This document shows positions 47,209 through 60,616 of a DNA stretch of 64,000 nt, piece by piece. The notes beneath the pieces were generated by a model. It ran no database searches. It was not told the DNA's origin and saw only the letters and a list, made by a program, of their open reading frames with translations. Every line of letters starts with the position of its first letter. Position 1 is the first letter of the stretch. The stretch is from Pratylenchus scribneri. Its lineage: Eukaryota; Nematoda; Chromadorea; Rhabditida; Pratylenchidae. The stretch covers positions 620,001-684,000 of the forward strand of contig JAQSEB010000150.1 of the NCBI GenBank assembly GCA_030063045.1. The letters run 5' to 3'. Made by a program: the position numbers and the translations under genes.

Positions 47209-50200
47209 AATTTAATAAATAAATTTATTTTAAAATAAGGGTAATAGGCGAAATATTTAATTTATTTGGATCTTTTTTTTCTCTAATTGTTTTATTGATA
47301 TTTCTATTATATCCAAATATCATTTACTAATAAAAAATATAAAATTTTGTTCTTTATGGAGAAAATTTTTTAAAATTTTTAAATTTACTTGATAGATTAT
47401 TTTATATTAATTTTTTTAGGAAATACATTATATGGTTACGTAATTAATTTAACTTTCTATATTGCGATTTCTCTAGAGACGGCTTCTTTAATTCTTTTTA
47501 ATGGTACATTTTTAAAAATAAATATTTTATTTAATTATTAATTGAAATCTTACATTTTTTGCTTCATTGTTTTTTGTTCTAAATTGTCACATTTTTTGTC
47601 CTACTTTGGCGGAACTAAAAATTAATTTTTTATAACTTTTTTAATAAAATTAAATAACCAGTCTCCGTCGCAGGGTCAGGATGATCGTTCCTTTCTATTT
47701 TATTTTCCTTTTTATTAATTAAATAATTTAAATTTTTTAAATTTCTCATTATGGGGGTTATTTTAATGGTAAAATATATATTTTTTAGAAAAAAAATAAT
47801 TATTATCTTTGTAAATAAATTTATTTTATAAAATATGAGAAAATTTAAAAAATTTTGAAATTTTAATTATTAATTTCTGAGTTCTATTATTATAAATATT
47901 ATTAATATTTATTTCTTTTTTTGTTCTAATAAAATGTCAGAAAGCTCTAATTTTATTCACTAAACTTTTAACATTTTATTTAATTATTTTTTATTTAATT
48001 ATAATATAGATCTTTTTTTAATAAAAAAATGGTCCGATTTTTAATTTATATGAAAATTAATATCTATTCAATTATTTTAATTCGTTTTTTTAACTGATAT
48101 TTCATCTTAATAATTTTTAATTATCAATCTTTCAATGTTATACAGAAATAACTGGTTTTATTTTTTTATTTAATTTTAATTATTAAATATTTTTCCAATA
48201 AGAATCTGAATAAATTTATTCAGAACAAAAAAATTGTTTTTTTTATTTAAATTTAAAATCATATTATTAAAATATTTCTAAATAAATCTATTTTATTTTT
48301 TTTTTATAATTTTATTCTTTAAAATTTTGTAATTTCTTTTACATTGATTTTATAAAAATTTTCCGTTATATTCTAAAATAAAAAGCTGAAAAAAGGAAAG
48401 CCATTATTAGTAATTATTATTATTTAAAAATATCTATTATTTAATTTAATGATTTATTTTGCTTTTTCAAAATTAAATTATGTATTTCCTTTTTATCGGC
48501 AATTAATTTTTACATATTTATTTTAAAATTTTTTATTTTATGGAATTTTAATTTTTATAATTTTATTTTATTAATATTAATTTTTCAATTATTCATAATA
48601 TTTATTTCCTTCATTTTGGATTAGATTAAAAATAAATAGAAAAAATTTTGAGGGAAAAGTCATCTTCGAATTCAGCTTTTCAATTTAATAAATAAAAAAT
48701 TAAATTTCTAAATTATAAACAAAAGATAACTTTACTATTTCATGGCATTTTTTCGGTAACTTTTTTACATGTTCCCTTATTACTCCTTTCTTCTTTTTCC
48801 ATATTCAAAATTCCTTTTCCATTCTAAGAAATAAATCATATAATTCGATTATATTTTTTTAATTATCTATTTGATAAATTTTTTTTAACCTTTATATACT
48901 AATATAAAAATTATTAATATGAGATTTTTGCATAGTATTTATTTTAATTTAAATACTTTTTAATTTCGCTTTATTTTACAAAATAATTTATGTTTTATTT
49001 TTAAAATAACTGGATTTTTTTTATTTGTTCTCTATTTTCTTCTACACTTACCTGCCAAGATAAATTACATCTTTTTTTTGTATTAATATAATATAATTAT
49101 AATCAATTATAATTTAATTAATTATATAGTGCTAAGAATATCAAGGATATTTTTTTAATATTATTTTTATAAATTCAATTATTTATAAATTATTTGTTTA
49201 ATAAAGAATTAAGATTTAGTACTCTTTTTGTAGTTCAATTTCTAATTCTCTTAATATATATTTAATTTGGCAAAAATTTACATAAAATTAATCTGATTTA
49301 TTATTATTATTTGTCTTTTTAACTATTATTAAATTGTGCTATTTCTTAAATATTAATTTAACAAATTATATATTTAGTTTTATTTTCTTTTTCTAATAAT
49401 ATATAATTTTATTAAAGTATTTAATGATTATTTTTTTACAAAATTTAATTTTCATTCAGCCAATTATAAGATTCTTCTTTGACATATATGTTAATAATTA
49501 TTATTAGAAAAATGGAATTGTTATCAACTTTTCCATTTTTGTCCAATTTCTCGATTTTAGACGGTAATTTTTCCAAGGCTCATTTTTTTTTTCGAATTTA
49601 GTCCTCTATTTTGTGCAAAACAAAGTGGTAGTATTGCCAAATTTTATTTGATATATCTCTGCTTCTAAACATTTTTAAAGGATGGCATTATCTTTTATCA
49701 GTTCAATCAAATTTGTTTTAAATTTCTAATAATTATTTTCCATTTAAAAATGTATATGCGTTTAATACTTTTTTTTATCAAATATAATAAATTAAAAGGC
49801 AGATCATATAGAAAAATTGATCTTTTAGAAAAGAATTTTTGATCTTTTTTATTTCAATTAAATTTTCTTATCAAATATTAGATCTTTTATAATTTTATAT
49901 TACTTGTTATCATGTTAATTTAATGTTTTTAATTTTTGCTTAATTTTTTTTTAATTCTTTACAGATTATATTTATAATATCCTAACGATTTTTGATATAT
50001 ATTTTACAGATTTTTGAGTAATTTATTAATTTTGATATTAGATTAATATTGTTCATTGGTAATTATTACTTAGATTTATTAAGCATTTTTGTTAATTATT
50101 TTTTCATATATTATATGAAAAATTTTTCAAAAATTATTATATAATAGTGGCAATTGTTTTAAAAATCTTAAATTTTTTCAAAACAGGCTATTTTTTTTCA

Positions 50201-50255
50201 CGTTATGGATCTTTGCAATAGCATTTTTCTTCTCTTTATTTAATTTTTTAATCAG
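47209..50255. other. AT-rich stretch without a supported gene
   Basis: Low-complexity AT DNA. A small island at 47650-47700 (plus QSPSQGQDDRSF; also open on minus) is the only notable feature. Confidence 0.5.
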
Positions 50256-50408
50256 GGCTTTATAAACTTCTTATTATATTTCACAATTACCCGGGCCCAA
50301 AATAGGATTCAATCAGGAAGACTTTCGAATGGTCTGAATATTTTTTACCCCCATCAAAATTTCCTCTTTGATTATTTAATTAAAGTTAAATTATTTTATT
50401 TTCAATAG
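50256..50408. other. GC-richer island with plausible exons on either strand
   Basis: Plus: after the acceptor tttttaatcag the frame is open for 50 codons (FTITRAQNRIQSGRLSNGLN inside) to TAG. Minus: NFDGGKKYSDHSKVFLIESY then FGP ends at a donor gtaatt. The minus reading is more polar and purine-rich and is slightly preferred. Confidence 0.3.
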
Positions 50409-53400
50409 AAAAAAATTATTATTTAAATATATAAAATTTTATTCAACATTATAAATTTTTGATTAATTTAAATTTTCTTTATCGCCAGTCCATCCGATAA
50501 TTTGAAATTGTTATTATAGCAAATTTTCTTTAATTGTGCTCATTTCTTTTTTATTAGAATTATCTTAAATTTATTTTTTTTTTTTATAAAAAATTATTAT
50601 TTGTTGAAGTAATTATTAATTTTTAAAAATTTAAATTTTTTTAGTTCTTTAATTTAATTCAATAAAAACATCTTTTCCTTTTCCAATTTTCTTTTCATTA
50701 CTTATTTTCTATAGATAATTTATTCATTTCATGAATTTATGAATGTACAAAATATGCAAAAACTTTAAACATAAAAAAAATAAGAAAACAATAAAAATAA
50801 AAATACAAAATTATTTGGGTGGGATGCTATGTTTAGAAATTATTTTCGGGCAACAGCTCTAGTGAGTTGTGATCAACTCATCAAAAATTTTTTTTATTGC
50901 GAGCTAAGGTATATTTTGGAATTTTGATACTGCTTTTCATTGATAATAACTTGCCTTAGGTTTGGTATTTTTAAATTTATCTAATATAGATATGTATAAT
51001 AATATTAATTTAAATTATTTCGAGCTTATAATTAAATGAATAAAAATTATTAAAATTCTCCTTTTTTCTAAATTTAAAATTTACTTTAAAAATTATCCAA
51101 TTTTTTTTTCATTTAATAATTTAATAAAATTAATTAATATTTAATAGTAAATTATTTTATTAATTTTTATATTCTTTAGTAAAATATCCCATTTTTATAA
51201 AGCCCATAGAAATGCCTCTTCCGTGTATTTTCTTTTGTAGTTTCCAATGCATACATCCTTTTTAAATCGGGAAAAAATGCAATTCCTAAAATATTACAAA
51301 TTTTTACTGAAAATAATATTTTTTAAAATGCTTTTCCTTAATGTTCATATATATTAAGCATTCATTGCTATTGTCAGGCTTGTATTTTGTCGGTATATCA
51401 AAATTTCAATGAAAAAATAAATTATTTTTTAAAAAATCGGATATATTCCAAAATATTAATTTGCTTTTATTCATTAATAATGATAAAATATAAATGGATT
51501 AAGTCTAAGCCATTAATTTTTTTCAATTCAATTTTCTTTATTAATTAATTTTTTGCAATAAAATAAATTTTATTTTTTTGGTACAATTAAGAAATTTCTG
51601 CCCTCTTATTAGATAGCTCTAAATTGATAATATGTCCTTATTACGATTTATATATTCAAGATGTTTTTATGTGTATTTTCAAATTACTTTTTCTCTTTTC
51701 ATAAAGGTATTATTTTTTTATATTGGAGGTGGATTAGAAGGAGGAGCAGCAACAAAAAATCCGCAGATTTTACCATACAAATATAGACAACAGAAAGAAT
51801 TTTCTTGCTATTGGAAGCACTCCATAAGTAGCCATGAAAATATTAATTCATAATCATTATTTATTTGTTTTATCTATTTAATATATTATTAATAATTATT
51901 TATACATACAATAATATTTTGTATTTTTAAAACTATTATAAATATTAGTATAATAGAGCCAAATGATCTCAAAGGCCAAGTTAGGGAGCTTAATTTCAAA
52001 TAAATCTTATATTATCTATAAAATTTAATAAAATAAAAGATTTTTTAAATATATCAATTTTTATTAATATTATATTTTGATTTAAATATAAATTTTATTT
52101 TTAAAATATTTAATATGGTTAATAATTTTAAATTCGCATCAGAATTTTAATAAATAATATATATAATGCTGAATGAATTGTTAGAAAAATCCATTCATTT
52201 CTACGATTGAAATATAAATTATTTTAATTTTTTGTCTTCGTTTATGTGTTATTTTTGTAATTTATTAATATTCTAACAAGTATTTTAATAAATATTATTA
52301 TAATGATAAAACTATTATTACATTTATATTTACATAAGTAACTTTACCTATATTTTTTTAATAAATTTTTAAAAATAATGATAATGAATGATAGTAATTG
52401 AAAAAATTTTTTTATATTTTAATTTATTATTTTATATTTATCATATTTAAATTAATTTTCAAATTTATGTTTTTCCTAAAATATATGCCATAAGATTAAT
52501 AAGATATCTTAAGATAAAATAATTTTTAATTCTTTTTTTTTTGGAAATTTTTAAATAGTAATACTTTTTTATTTTTTGAATTATGTTTTTAGAAAATATT
52601 ATAATTATTATTAAAAATTTAATTTTTACAATTGTATTACTCCGTTTCTCAATTTCATATGCATCCCATTTGTTACTACAGACTTTACAATTGGCCATAA
52701 AAAGATGTTGAAAAATTTACATGTTTTTTTTCCTATCACTAAATTAAAAAACAATCATGCTCCGATAATTTCATTGAAAAATAACGTTCATAAGAATCAT
52801 CGTTGTTTGCTATGTATTATGATTGCATCATAAAATTAAATATAACATTTTGATTTATTTGGTTCAGGATTATTATTTTATATATTTATATTCAATCAAA
52901 AAAATTACAATTTAGGTAAACTTTATTTCAACATTTTTTATTTATTTCAATAAAAGACCATTTTTTATATTTATATAATTTTTTAAAATCATTATTACAA
53001 TTTTAATAAATTTAAATTAATTTTTATTGATTATAAAATTTTTAATTTTTTACTATTTTTAATATTTCGATCTAACAATCAAATATAAGATAAATCACAA
53101 AGCTGAGAAGACATCTTAAACAAATATATCTTGTTGGATTCTTGCCTGATTTTTTATTTTAATCAATACAATCCGTCCCATATCTTTTTACTAGCTTAAT
53201 AAAATTATTAATTTATTCCTAGAGAAATTTAAATAATTTGGAATTAAATAACCATTATTCAAAAAAAAATTTGAAAATTATTTCGGTTAAATTAAATTTT
53301 TTAAAATAAAATATATTTTTGGTGATTAAAATTATTTTTACATATTAAAAACCATTTTTTAATAATTATGCGCAGTGATTTTTTTTCATATAGTCATCAA

Positions 53401-54640
53401 ATATATCAATTTTTCTTAACATTTTGAGAATCTTGGCTTAAAATTGGTAATATTAGGCGGACCATCAATTAAATTTAATTAGTAATGGTCAAAAAGCTCT
53501 GAGCACATTTTAAATCTAATCTTGAAAATTTATAACAATGCAATTTATCTAGTTTTAATTTTTCATTTTATATCATTGATGATTTATAATAAAGATGACC
53601 TGCTATTAAAACTGAATATTTCTTACAAATTTTTTTATAAATTTCATTGAAATATTAATGAAATATATTATAGCAAAATGATTAATGGCACCCAATAATA
53701 ATGATGATATACCGTTCTCATCATAATATTATGTTTGAAGTTATTTTATATTAAATTCAATAACAAATAATTTTTCGATTTTAAAAGTTTTTAAAATAAT
53801 ATTTTAAAAATTAATTTTAAAATATTTATATTGTAATCATTAATTTTTTATGCAATAGTCCCAAAGAGATTGCTCATGAACCCATAAAATATTTCGTTTT
53901 AATTTGCATTTGAGCAATATGTTTTTTTAAACAATTATTTTAATAACTTTATTAATTTTCATTCATTTAAAAAAATGAATTGTAATTCTCTATTTATAAT
54001 TTTTCTAAAACTGTTATTTTTCCAGATTTTCCTTTCGCCACACAAGCTGCAATTTGCCTATCTTTTTTGGAATTATTAAATAAATTATTTTATATTTAAT
54101 TTTTTTTCGAAATTATAAATACAGCAAACTTTGTAATTTTTAAAAAATTTTTTTTATTTTATTAATATATAAATTAATTCTATATGGTTGTTTATATTCA
54201 TTGGATTTTTTAATATTAACTTCATCTATTTTATTTTCAATGATTTCCAATAATGCCAAAAAATATTTTTTAACAAATTTTTTCTAATTTTTTCAATTAT
54301 TTTAATAAAAAGTAAATTTTAATTTTTATATTATATTTATGCTCAAGATGTCCAATATGAATTGAAAATTAAAAAAACAATCACATTTTAAAATATTTTC
54401 TATTTTTTCAATTTAATGATGTATTTTATAGTATTAAATTTTTATTATATCTTTTAAGAAATGATAAATCTCGGATTTATATTTTTTATTTATTTCTCTT
54501 CATTAGTTTCAATTTATCCATTAAATAATTAAAAAATCATTGTTTTTTTTATATACTATTTAATTCCTTTTTAGTATTATTCATTATGAATATAATTCGA
54601 ATTTAATCAAATAATTCAATAAATTTTTAGATAATTATTA
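50409..54640. other. AT-rich stretch without a supported gene
   Basis: Low-complexity AT DNA. The plus frame at 51632-51853 contains a Gly-rich run (IGGGLEGGAATKN), but the rest of it looks like chance AT translation. Confidence 0.45.
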
Positions 54641-54778
54641 ACGAAAATAATGGGGAAGGTTGCAGAATGGACAGGGGTGAAGCAGTGCTTCACTGTTTTT
54701 CACTATGGGGCAATTCCCCGAAAAATTATCAGTGATCAAAGATGATTTAAAAAGGCGGCCGAATGAAGGCTGGGACAT
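54641..54778 (-). CDS. Candidate small coding island or structured RNA
   Basis: On minus an ATG-started frame of 46 codons spans the whole GC-rich island: MSQPSFGRLFKSSLITDNF first, then EALLHPCPFCNLPHYFR with a C-x-x-C pair, stop TAA 54638-54640. On plus, three frames are also largely open (for example VIKDDLKRRPNEGWDIKK). The island also contains two perfect hairpins, GTGAAGC-agt-GCTTCAC (54677-54693) and GGGG-caatt-CCCC (54707-54719), so a noncoding RNA is a real alternative. Confidence 0.25.
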
Positions 54779-56071
54779 AAAAAAATAAATGGAGATTTAT
54801 ATTAGTTTAATCACAATTTATCAAATGTAGTTGTTTTTTTTCAATAATTTATTATCCATTATAAAGTCAATTAATTAAATTATTTTGTACAATTTTTTTA
54901 TTAAATAATCGATAAAAATAGAAAATTTTTTATTAAAAATTGCATTATTTTCTCATTTTATTTATTTTGAGGTTTTGATTTTGCTTCTTTATTTTCTTGG
55001 TAAGTTCTAATTCAATTTCCATTACAAATTGTAACTAAATGAATTATTATTGATTTCTGATATTAAGTAACTTGGAAAAAATAAAAAATTTATTTATTCA
55101 AAACTTATTAATATAAGAATTATTTCAGAATATAAATAATAATTATTATTTTCTGAAAATATTTAACTAAAGTAAAATAGATATTTAATATCCAAAGAAT
55201 AAATTTTTTTTTTTTTTTCTTTAAATGATTTATGATATCGATCGTCAAAATAAAATAAAATAAATAAATTTTTTTACTCTGGTTTTATTTTGCAAGTTTA
55301 ACCTTTTTCAATTTTTTCTAATTATTTTAAGTATATTGGAAGATTTCAATCGCGAATGTTCTCAAAAAAGAAAACATTCATTTTCAAATTTGTGTTGCAA
55401 ATATATTTGTATAATTTCTTGTTCTTGACCTGGTTCAAGCACCGATTTTTATCGGGAAAATTTCTCACTATTTTTTATCAATCATCTTAGCTATTTTTAA
55501 TTTCTAATTGTATTTTTTATTTTTTTATATCTATAATAAATTTATTATAAACCATCTAGCTATTCAAAATTATAATAATTCATTTGATTTTTCGAAGATT
55601 AAAAAAATATGAGAGTTTATTAATAAAAATTTTAATTTTTTTTTTTAATTAAATAATTATAAATTAGCTTTTGAAATAATTAAATTTCTTTTAGTGATAA
55701 TCTTTTTATGATCAGTTCATGAGCTTTATAGAATAAAAAAATAAGCAATTTTAATTAGAATATCTTTTATGTATTATAATATATTTAAAATTTAATTTTA
55801 TATTTATATAACAGGAATTTTAGCCCGATTTAATTTAAAAATTTTTTTATAAATTTATAAAAAATTATAATTAAACATCATCAATTTCAATTCCACCATC
55901 CAAAATTTGGCAGAGCACTTACAAACGTTTTACTAATTTTATTTTCTAATTTTAGATTTATTCAAACATTTTTAATTAACTATATATCAAAATTTCCAAC
56001 ATAATATCCTTCGCCAAATTTTGTTCAATTAAACTTTTAATGTCTTAATTTTTAATAAATAAATTTAATAA
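54779..56071. other. AT-rich stretch without a supported gene
   Basis: Low-complexity AT sequence; nothing supported is seen. Confidence 0.5.
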
Positions 56072-56227
56072 AGTCTTTTACACCATATAAAGAAAAGCAG
56101 CATCCTAAGTGAATTGATAATTGAATTTATGGAATATATTTTTGACAATATAAAAATGTGCTTCGAATTTTGCCTATTGCTGAGCTGGGAAAATGCAGAA
56201 GTAGTTTGTTTCAATAATTGTTGCTAA
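56072..56227 (+). CDS. Candidate coding island, Cys-rich end
   Basis: A 51-codon frame between stops contains HHIKKSSILSELIIEFMEYI then FDNIKMCFEFCLLLSWENAE and ends VVCFNNCC. An internal ATG at 56129 would start a 32-residue product. Amino-acid use (Glu, Ser, Cys, Trp) departs from chance AT frames. No splice context or family is clear. Confidence 0.28.
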   Translation, partial: SLLHHIKKSSILSELIIEFMEYIFDNIKMCFEFCLLLSWENAEVVCFNNCC

Positions 56228-57569
56228 TGCTGAGAACTCCGTTGACGTATATTTTGGAATCTGATTTTTATAAGATAATTAAAAGAAAATATATATGTTT
56301 TTAAATAAAATTTTTTGCTATATGATTAAGTCATAAAAAGGATAGAAGTGTATTTATTTTAAATTCATTTTAAAAAATATTTAACGGCAAAAAAATATGT
56401 GTTCATTCATATTATAATTTTTAGTAAAAAAATTTTATAATATTCCTTTTTTGATATATTTATAAAAAAATTTTCGAATTTATATTTAAATTTTTTATAA
56501 TATTTTTTAATTATTAAAATAATTTCAAATATATTTTACTTTTAAATTTTTATGCTATAATTTTATTTTTTTTTATTTTTTTTAGAATATTATGCAGATA
56601 AAATAGATTCATGGTTTATAATAAAGGTAATATTTATAATAAATTTTTTATTTAAAATTAAATTAATACGAAATGTTTTTTGCTATTTTTATTTGAAAAT
56701 TAAAATTATTTAATTTAACATCATTTCAGACGAAAGAGATTTTGATTTTTTCTAATTTAAAAATATTTCAATTAATTTTTATTAGAATGTACTTAATTTA
56801 TTTTTACCTAATCAATTTCAAAATTTATTTAGTATAAATCAAATTAATAAATATTTTAATTTTAATAACAAAAAAATTTTATTTTTAAGTGAGTATGATT
56901 TTTCTCAATAATTATATAAATAAATTAATTTAATAAAATCATTATCAAAATTTATATATAAAATATCAAAATTTATATATAAAAATTTCTTTATTATATT
57001 AAATTTAAATAATTTACATTATAAACGCTATGTAATTTTAAAGACATTATTGGATAAAATTATCGCGCAAGTATTTTAGATAAAATATTTTTCAATTTTA
57101 TAACCAGCAAAGCAATTTTGAATTTATTAATCTTTTAAGATGAATTAATTATAGATCCATAGTTGACTGGAAATCAAATTTAATAATAATTTATCAATTT
57201 GGAGAAAATTTTACCTGGCTGCTGTTTTCACCTCCTACAAAATGGCATTTATATTTTATACAGATATGACGGTGCTCTTGGCATTTTAATATTGAATTGG
57301 GACATTTATTGAAATTTATTTATTTTCCGTATATCTCCATATTAGATTTTTTATTGAATAAATTGTTTTATTATTGTTAAATTTTAAAATTATTTATTAA
57401 ATTGAATTTTTATTGATGATTTATTAATTCATAAATAATATATTAAATTCAATTTCAAAAATATTTATATCATATTTATAAACATGAATTTTAAAATATC
57501 TTTTCTTTTAATAATTGATTTTTAAAAATTTACTCTTTCCTTTATTTTATTTCTCTATATTTTAATCTC
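56228..57569. other. AT-rich stretch with one small island
   Basis: At 57205-57290 a plus acceptor ttttatacag precedes YDGALGILILNWDIY, while minus has a 20-nt block between ttttgtag and gtaaaa. The evidence is insufficient for a model. Confidence 0.4.
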
Positions 57570-57639
57570 ATGATTAATATATTTTATTTTTATTATGGTT
57601 ATTTTCTTGCATTTATTCCATTTTCAAATAATATATCAT

Positions 57640-57715
57640 TTAATGCCTTCCACATAAGAACGGGGCCGACAATGCGAGGCGCTCCGCCTCCAATCTTGCT
57701 ACATCAAAAAATATT
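57640..57715. repeat. Small GC-rich knot with hairpin
   Basis: GAGGCG-ctc-CGCCTC (57676-57690) is a perfect hairpin in an otherwise AT-rich region. The ctccgcctc motif is shared with the foldback at 20452-20518. The open frame through it (57570-57785) is probably incidental. Confidence 0.5.
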
Positions 57716-57785
57716 GCTGTTTTATCAATCCATAACAGAGCTATTTTCAAATAATTTTTTTTCACAGACGAATTATAATTATTAA

Positions 57786-60319
57786 ATTAATAAAAATTAA
57801 AATTTATTTATTTCACAATTCATTTTTTTTCCTATTCTAATAGCGACTGAACATAAAAATTTTTTAATTTAAATAATTAGAAAAATTAATTATATTTAAT
57901 CATACTAATAAGATTTATTTTTCTAATATTAAATATTGAAGTATTATTTCATAAAGGACAAATTATATAATTGTTTCCTATTAATTATTTATTTTATTTA
58001 AAAATTATTTAATAATATTTTATTTTTCATAAAAAATCTTGCATAGCATAGATACAGTTAAGTTTCAGTGGAATCGAACAAACGTTAATAACCATGTTGC
58101 CACTAATTGATGTTTTAGTCTAGAGTGATAAAATTTGCATTGAACATTCCCATTAACATTTTTGGTTAAATATAATAACCTTCTTTAATTTAATGTATTT
58201 ATATTTTTTTGCTTATATTAGTTTTATTTTTTTCACTCATTATTATTATTTAAAAATATAATGCCAAAAAAATAAAATTATTGAAATTATTTAATAATTG
58301 AGCAAATTTTGAATTTAAATCAAATATTTTTCATTATTATTTTTTAATATGATTTACAAAAATTTAGAAATTCCATATAAAAAAATATTAATAAAAATTC
58401 AAATTATATTTTAAAATCCATAAAAATTTTTCGATATCATTGAAATTTACTTATATTAGAAAAAATCTAATTAAGATACTACATAAAAAATGCCAAATCT
58501 AGCTGTTTGTTAAATCAATAATAAAATAACTTTGAGTGAAATAATTTTATAAGTGATAGAGGAATAAATGTTAAAAAAATAAGGTTAGTATTATGAAATG
58601 AATGAATGAAGAATAAAAAAAGGAAAATGGATGTTAATTTGATTTATATAATCGAATATGTAGTTTATTTTTTATACTATTTAGAGAATTTATTTAGAAA
58701 AGATTAAAATAAAAATAAATAATTTGCAAAAAAATAATTCAATTGTTATAAAAATAAAATATTGGAATAATTTGATATAAATGATGACAGCAAGCAACAA
58801 TAAATGAGTTCATGGATAAAAATGCAAAAATTTATAGGTGTAAAAATGATCATTATTATTAGTAAAAAGAGGGATTAACATGAAATTATAAAAATTTGAC
58901 TTTTCTAAAAAAGAAATATATTTTGAAAATTGTTTAGAAAAGTTTAATAAAGTAAATAATTTTTTAAATTTTCACTAAATTTTATATAAAATATTTGATT
59001 TATATTTTAAATAAAAATTTTTTTTAATTAAAAATAAATACATTCATTTAAAAATATTTTGAAAAAAATATACTAATTTTTAATAAATATTAAATATAAT
59101 CTCATGTGTTTTTCAATTTAATAAATTTCTCAAATGAAAATAAATTTTTTAAATTTTATTGTAAATTTACTATCGAAATTTAACCTTTTTTATATAATAT
59201 TTTATTTTTTTTTTAATTTTATTTTTTTTATGAAAAAATACAAGATTTTTTATTTTTTTATTTTTATTATTTCTATTTCTTTTAGAATATTTACTGATTA
59301 TCATTTTTTGTTTACGCTGCCTTGACAAAATATATATTTGCTAGATGCATAGGGGCAATATTTTTATTCGCAATAAATTTTCCTTATGTAATTTTTTAAA
59401 TTTATATTTTCTTAATTGTAAAATTTAAAAATTATAAAAAAATTTCATTTTATTATTTATTAATAAATAGTTTTATTTAATTTTATATTAAATTTATTTA
59501 TTAATATTATTTGAAATAGATTAAATATTTCATCCAAAATTTCAGTGACAGTTAGAAGATTAATTTGATTGAAGAAATCAATATTTGCTTGCATTAATTT
59601 CCATTTAGAAATGTAATTATATTTTTTATTTAACCCAGAATATGTCACTTTTTACTAATTGCTATTTTTGCTATTATAATATTAACAAATATTTTGCCAA
59701 TTTAAAAAATTCGTTATTTACTGAAAAATAACGAATACTTTTCTTGATTTTCCATTACAGTATTATATTTCAGGATTCATATAAAAAATTTTATTTAATA
59801 AAAATTTTCAATTATTAAAATGTGTTTTTTTAATTCCTAATCTAAATTAAACATTTTTTATTATCACATTTTTAATTATATATTCTTCGTTGAATAAGTG
59901 TAGCTTTTTTTAATTTAAAAAATAAAATCATTTTAGTTTATAAAATTACTTTATATATAAAATTTTCTTAATCAATATTTGGATTAAAATGATCTTCAAG
60001 GTTTTTTTTTGCAATTAGAAAGATTAATTAATTTTATATTTAGTAATTGGTATATTATATATTTAATGATTTAATTCGATGACGATTGGAAAGAAATCGT
60101 TAATTCGATATGGATTCAAAATATTTGTGTAATTATTTCAATAAAAAAATTAATTTGATTGATATTTTTTATTTAAAATATTTTTATTTTATCAATAAAA
60201 TATTATATCATATTTTTAATTTGTACTATAATATAATTATATAATGAAAGAATAAATTAAATTAATTGGTCAAAAATTTAAAAAGTAATTAATTTAATCA
60301 TGCGGAAATAATATCTAGC
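57786..60319. other. AT-rich stretch without a supported gene
   Basis: Low-complexity AT DNA. The island at 58035-58105 (plus DTVKFQWNRTNVNNHVATN) is the only non-random-looking part. Confidence 0.45.
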
Positions 60320-60616
60320 ATGAAAGGGCAATCTTTATCCCAATTCCGAAAAGAATTTAAATATAAAATTTTTTTAAAATTCAAAACTTTCATTTCGTGG
60401 CTGGTAAAATTAAAAGATCGTAATACAAATTTCACTTATTTTTTTGAAAAAATTAATATCATTCCTTCCAAATTCAAGAGGGCAAATTTTGTTCAATTAC
60501 AAACAAAAGGGAGCATTTTCATTTTTGGTTTCGGTGAACTTATTTCGATGCACAAAGCTCACCAATACAAATTATTTAACATTAATAATTATTTTGATTT
60601 GATTTTTATAATTTAA
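60320..60616 (+). CDS. Candidate 98-residue ORF, unknown function
   Basis: The longest ATG-started frame outside the Helitron. It begins MKGQSLSQFRKEFKYKIFLK and contains SWLVKLKDRNTNFTYFFEKI and FKRANFVQLQTKGSIF, then GFGELISMHKAHQYKL. The middle is GC-richer than its flanks, while the last 15 codons are AT-like, so a real exon may end earlier. It is basic, without a signal peptide or recognised domain. A frame of this length is rare but not impossible by chance in 64 kb of such DNA. Confidence 0.35.
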   Translation: MKGQSLSQFRKEFKYKIFLKFKTFISWLVKLKDRNTNFTYFFEKINIIPSKFKRANFVQLQTKGSIFIFGFGELISMHKAHQYKLFNINNYFDLIFII

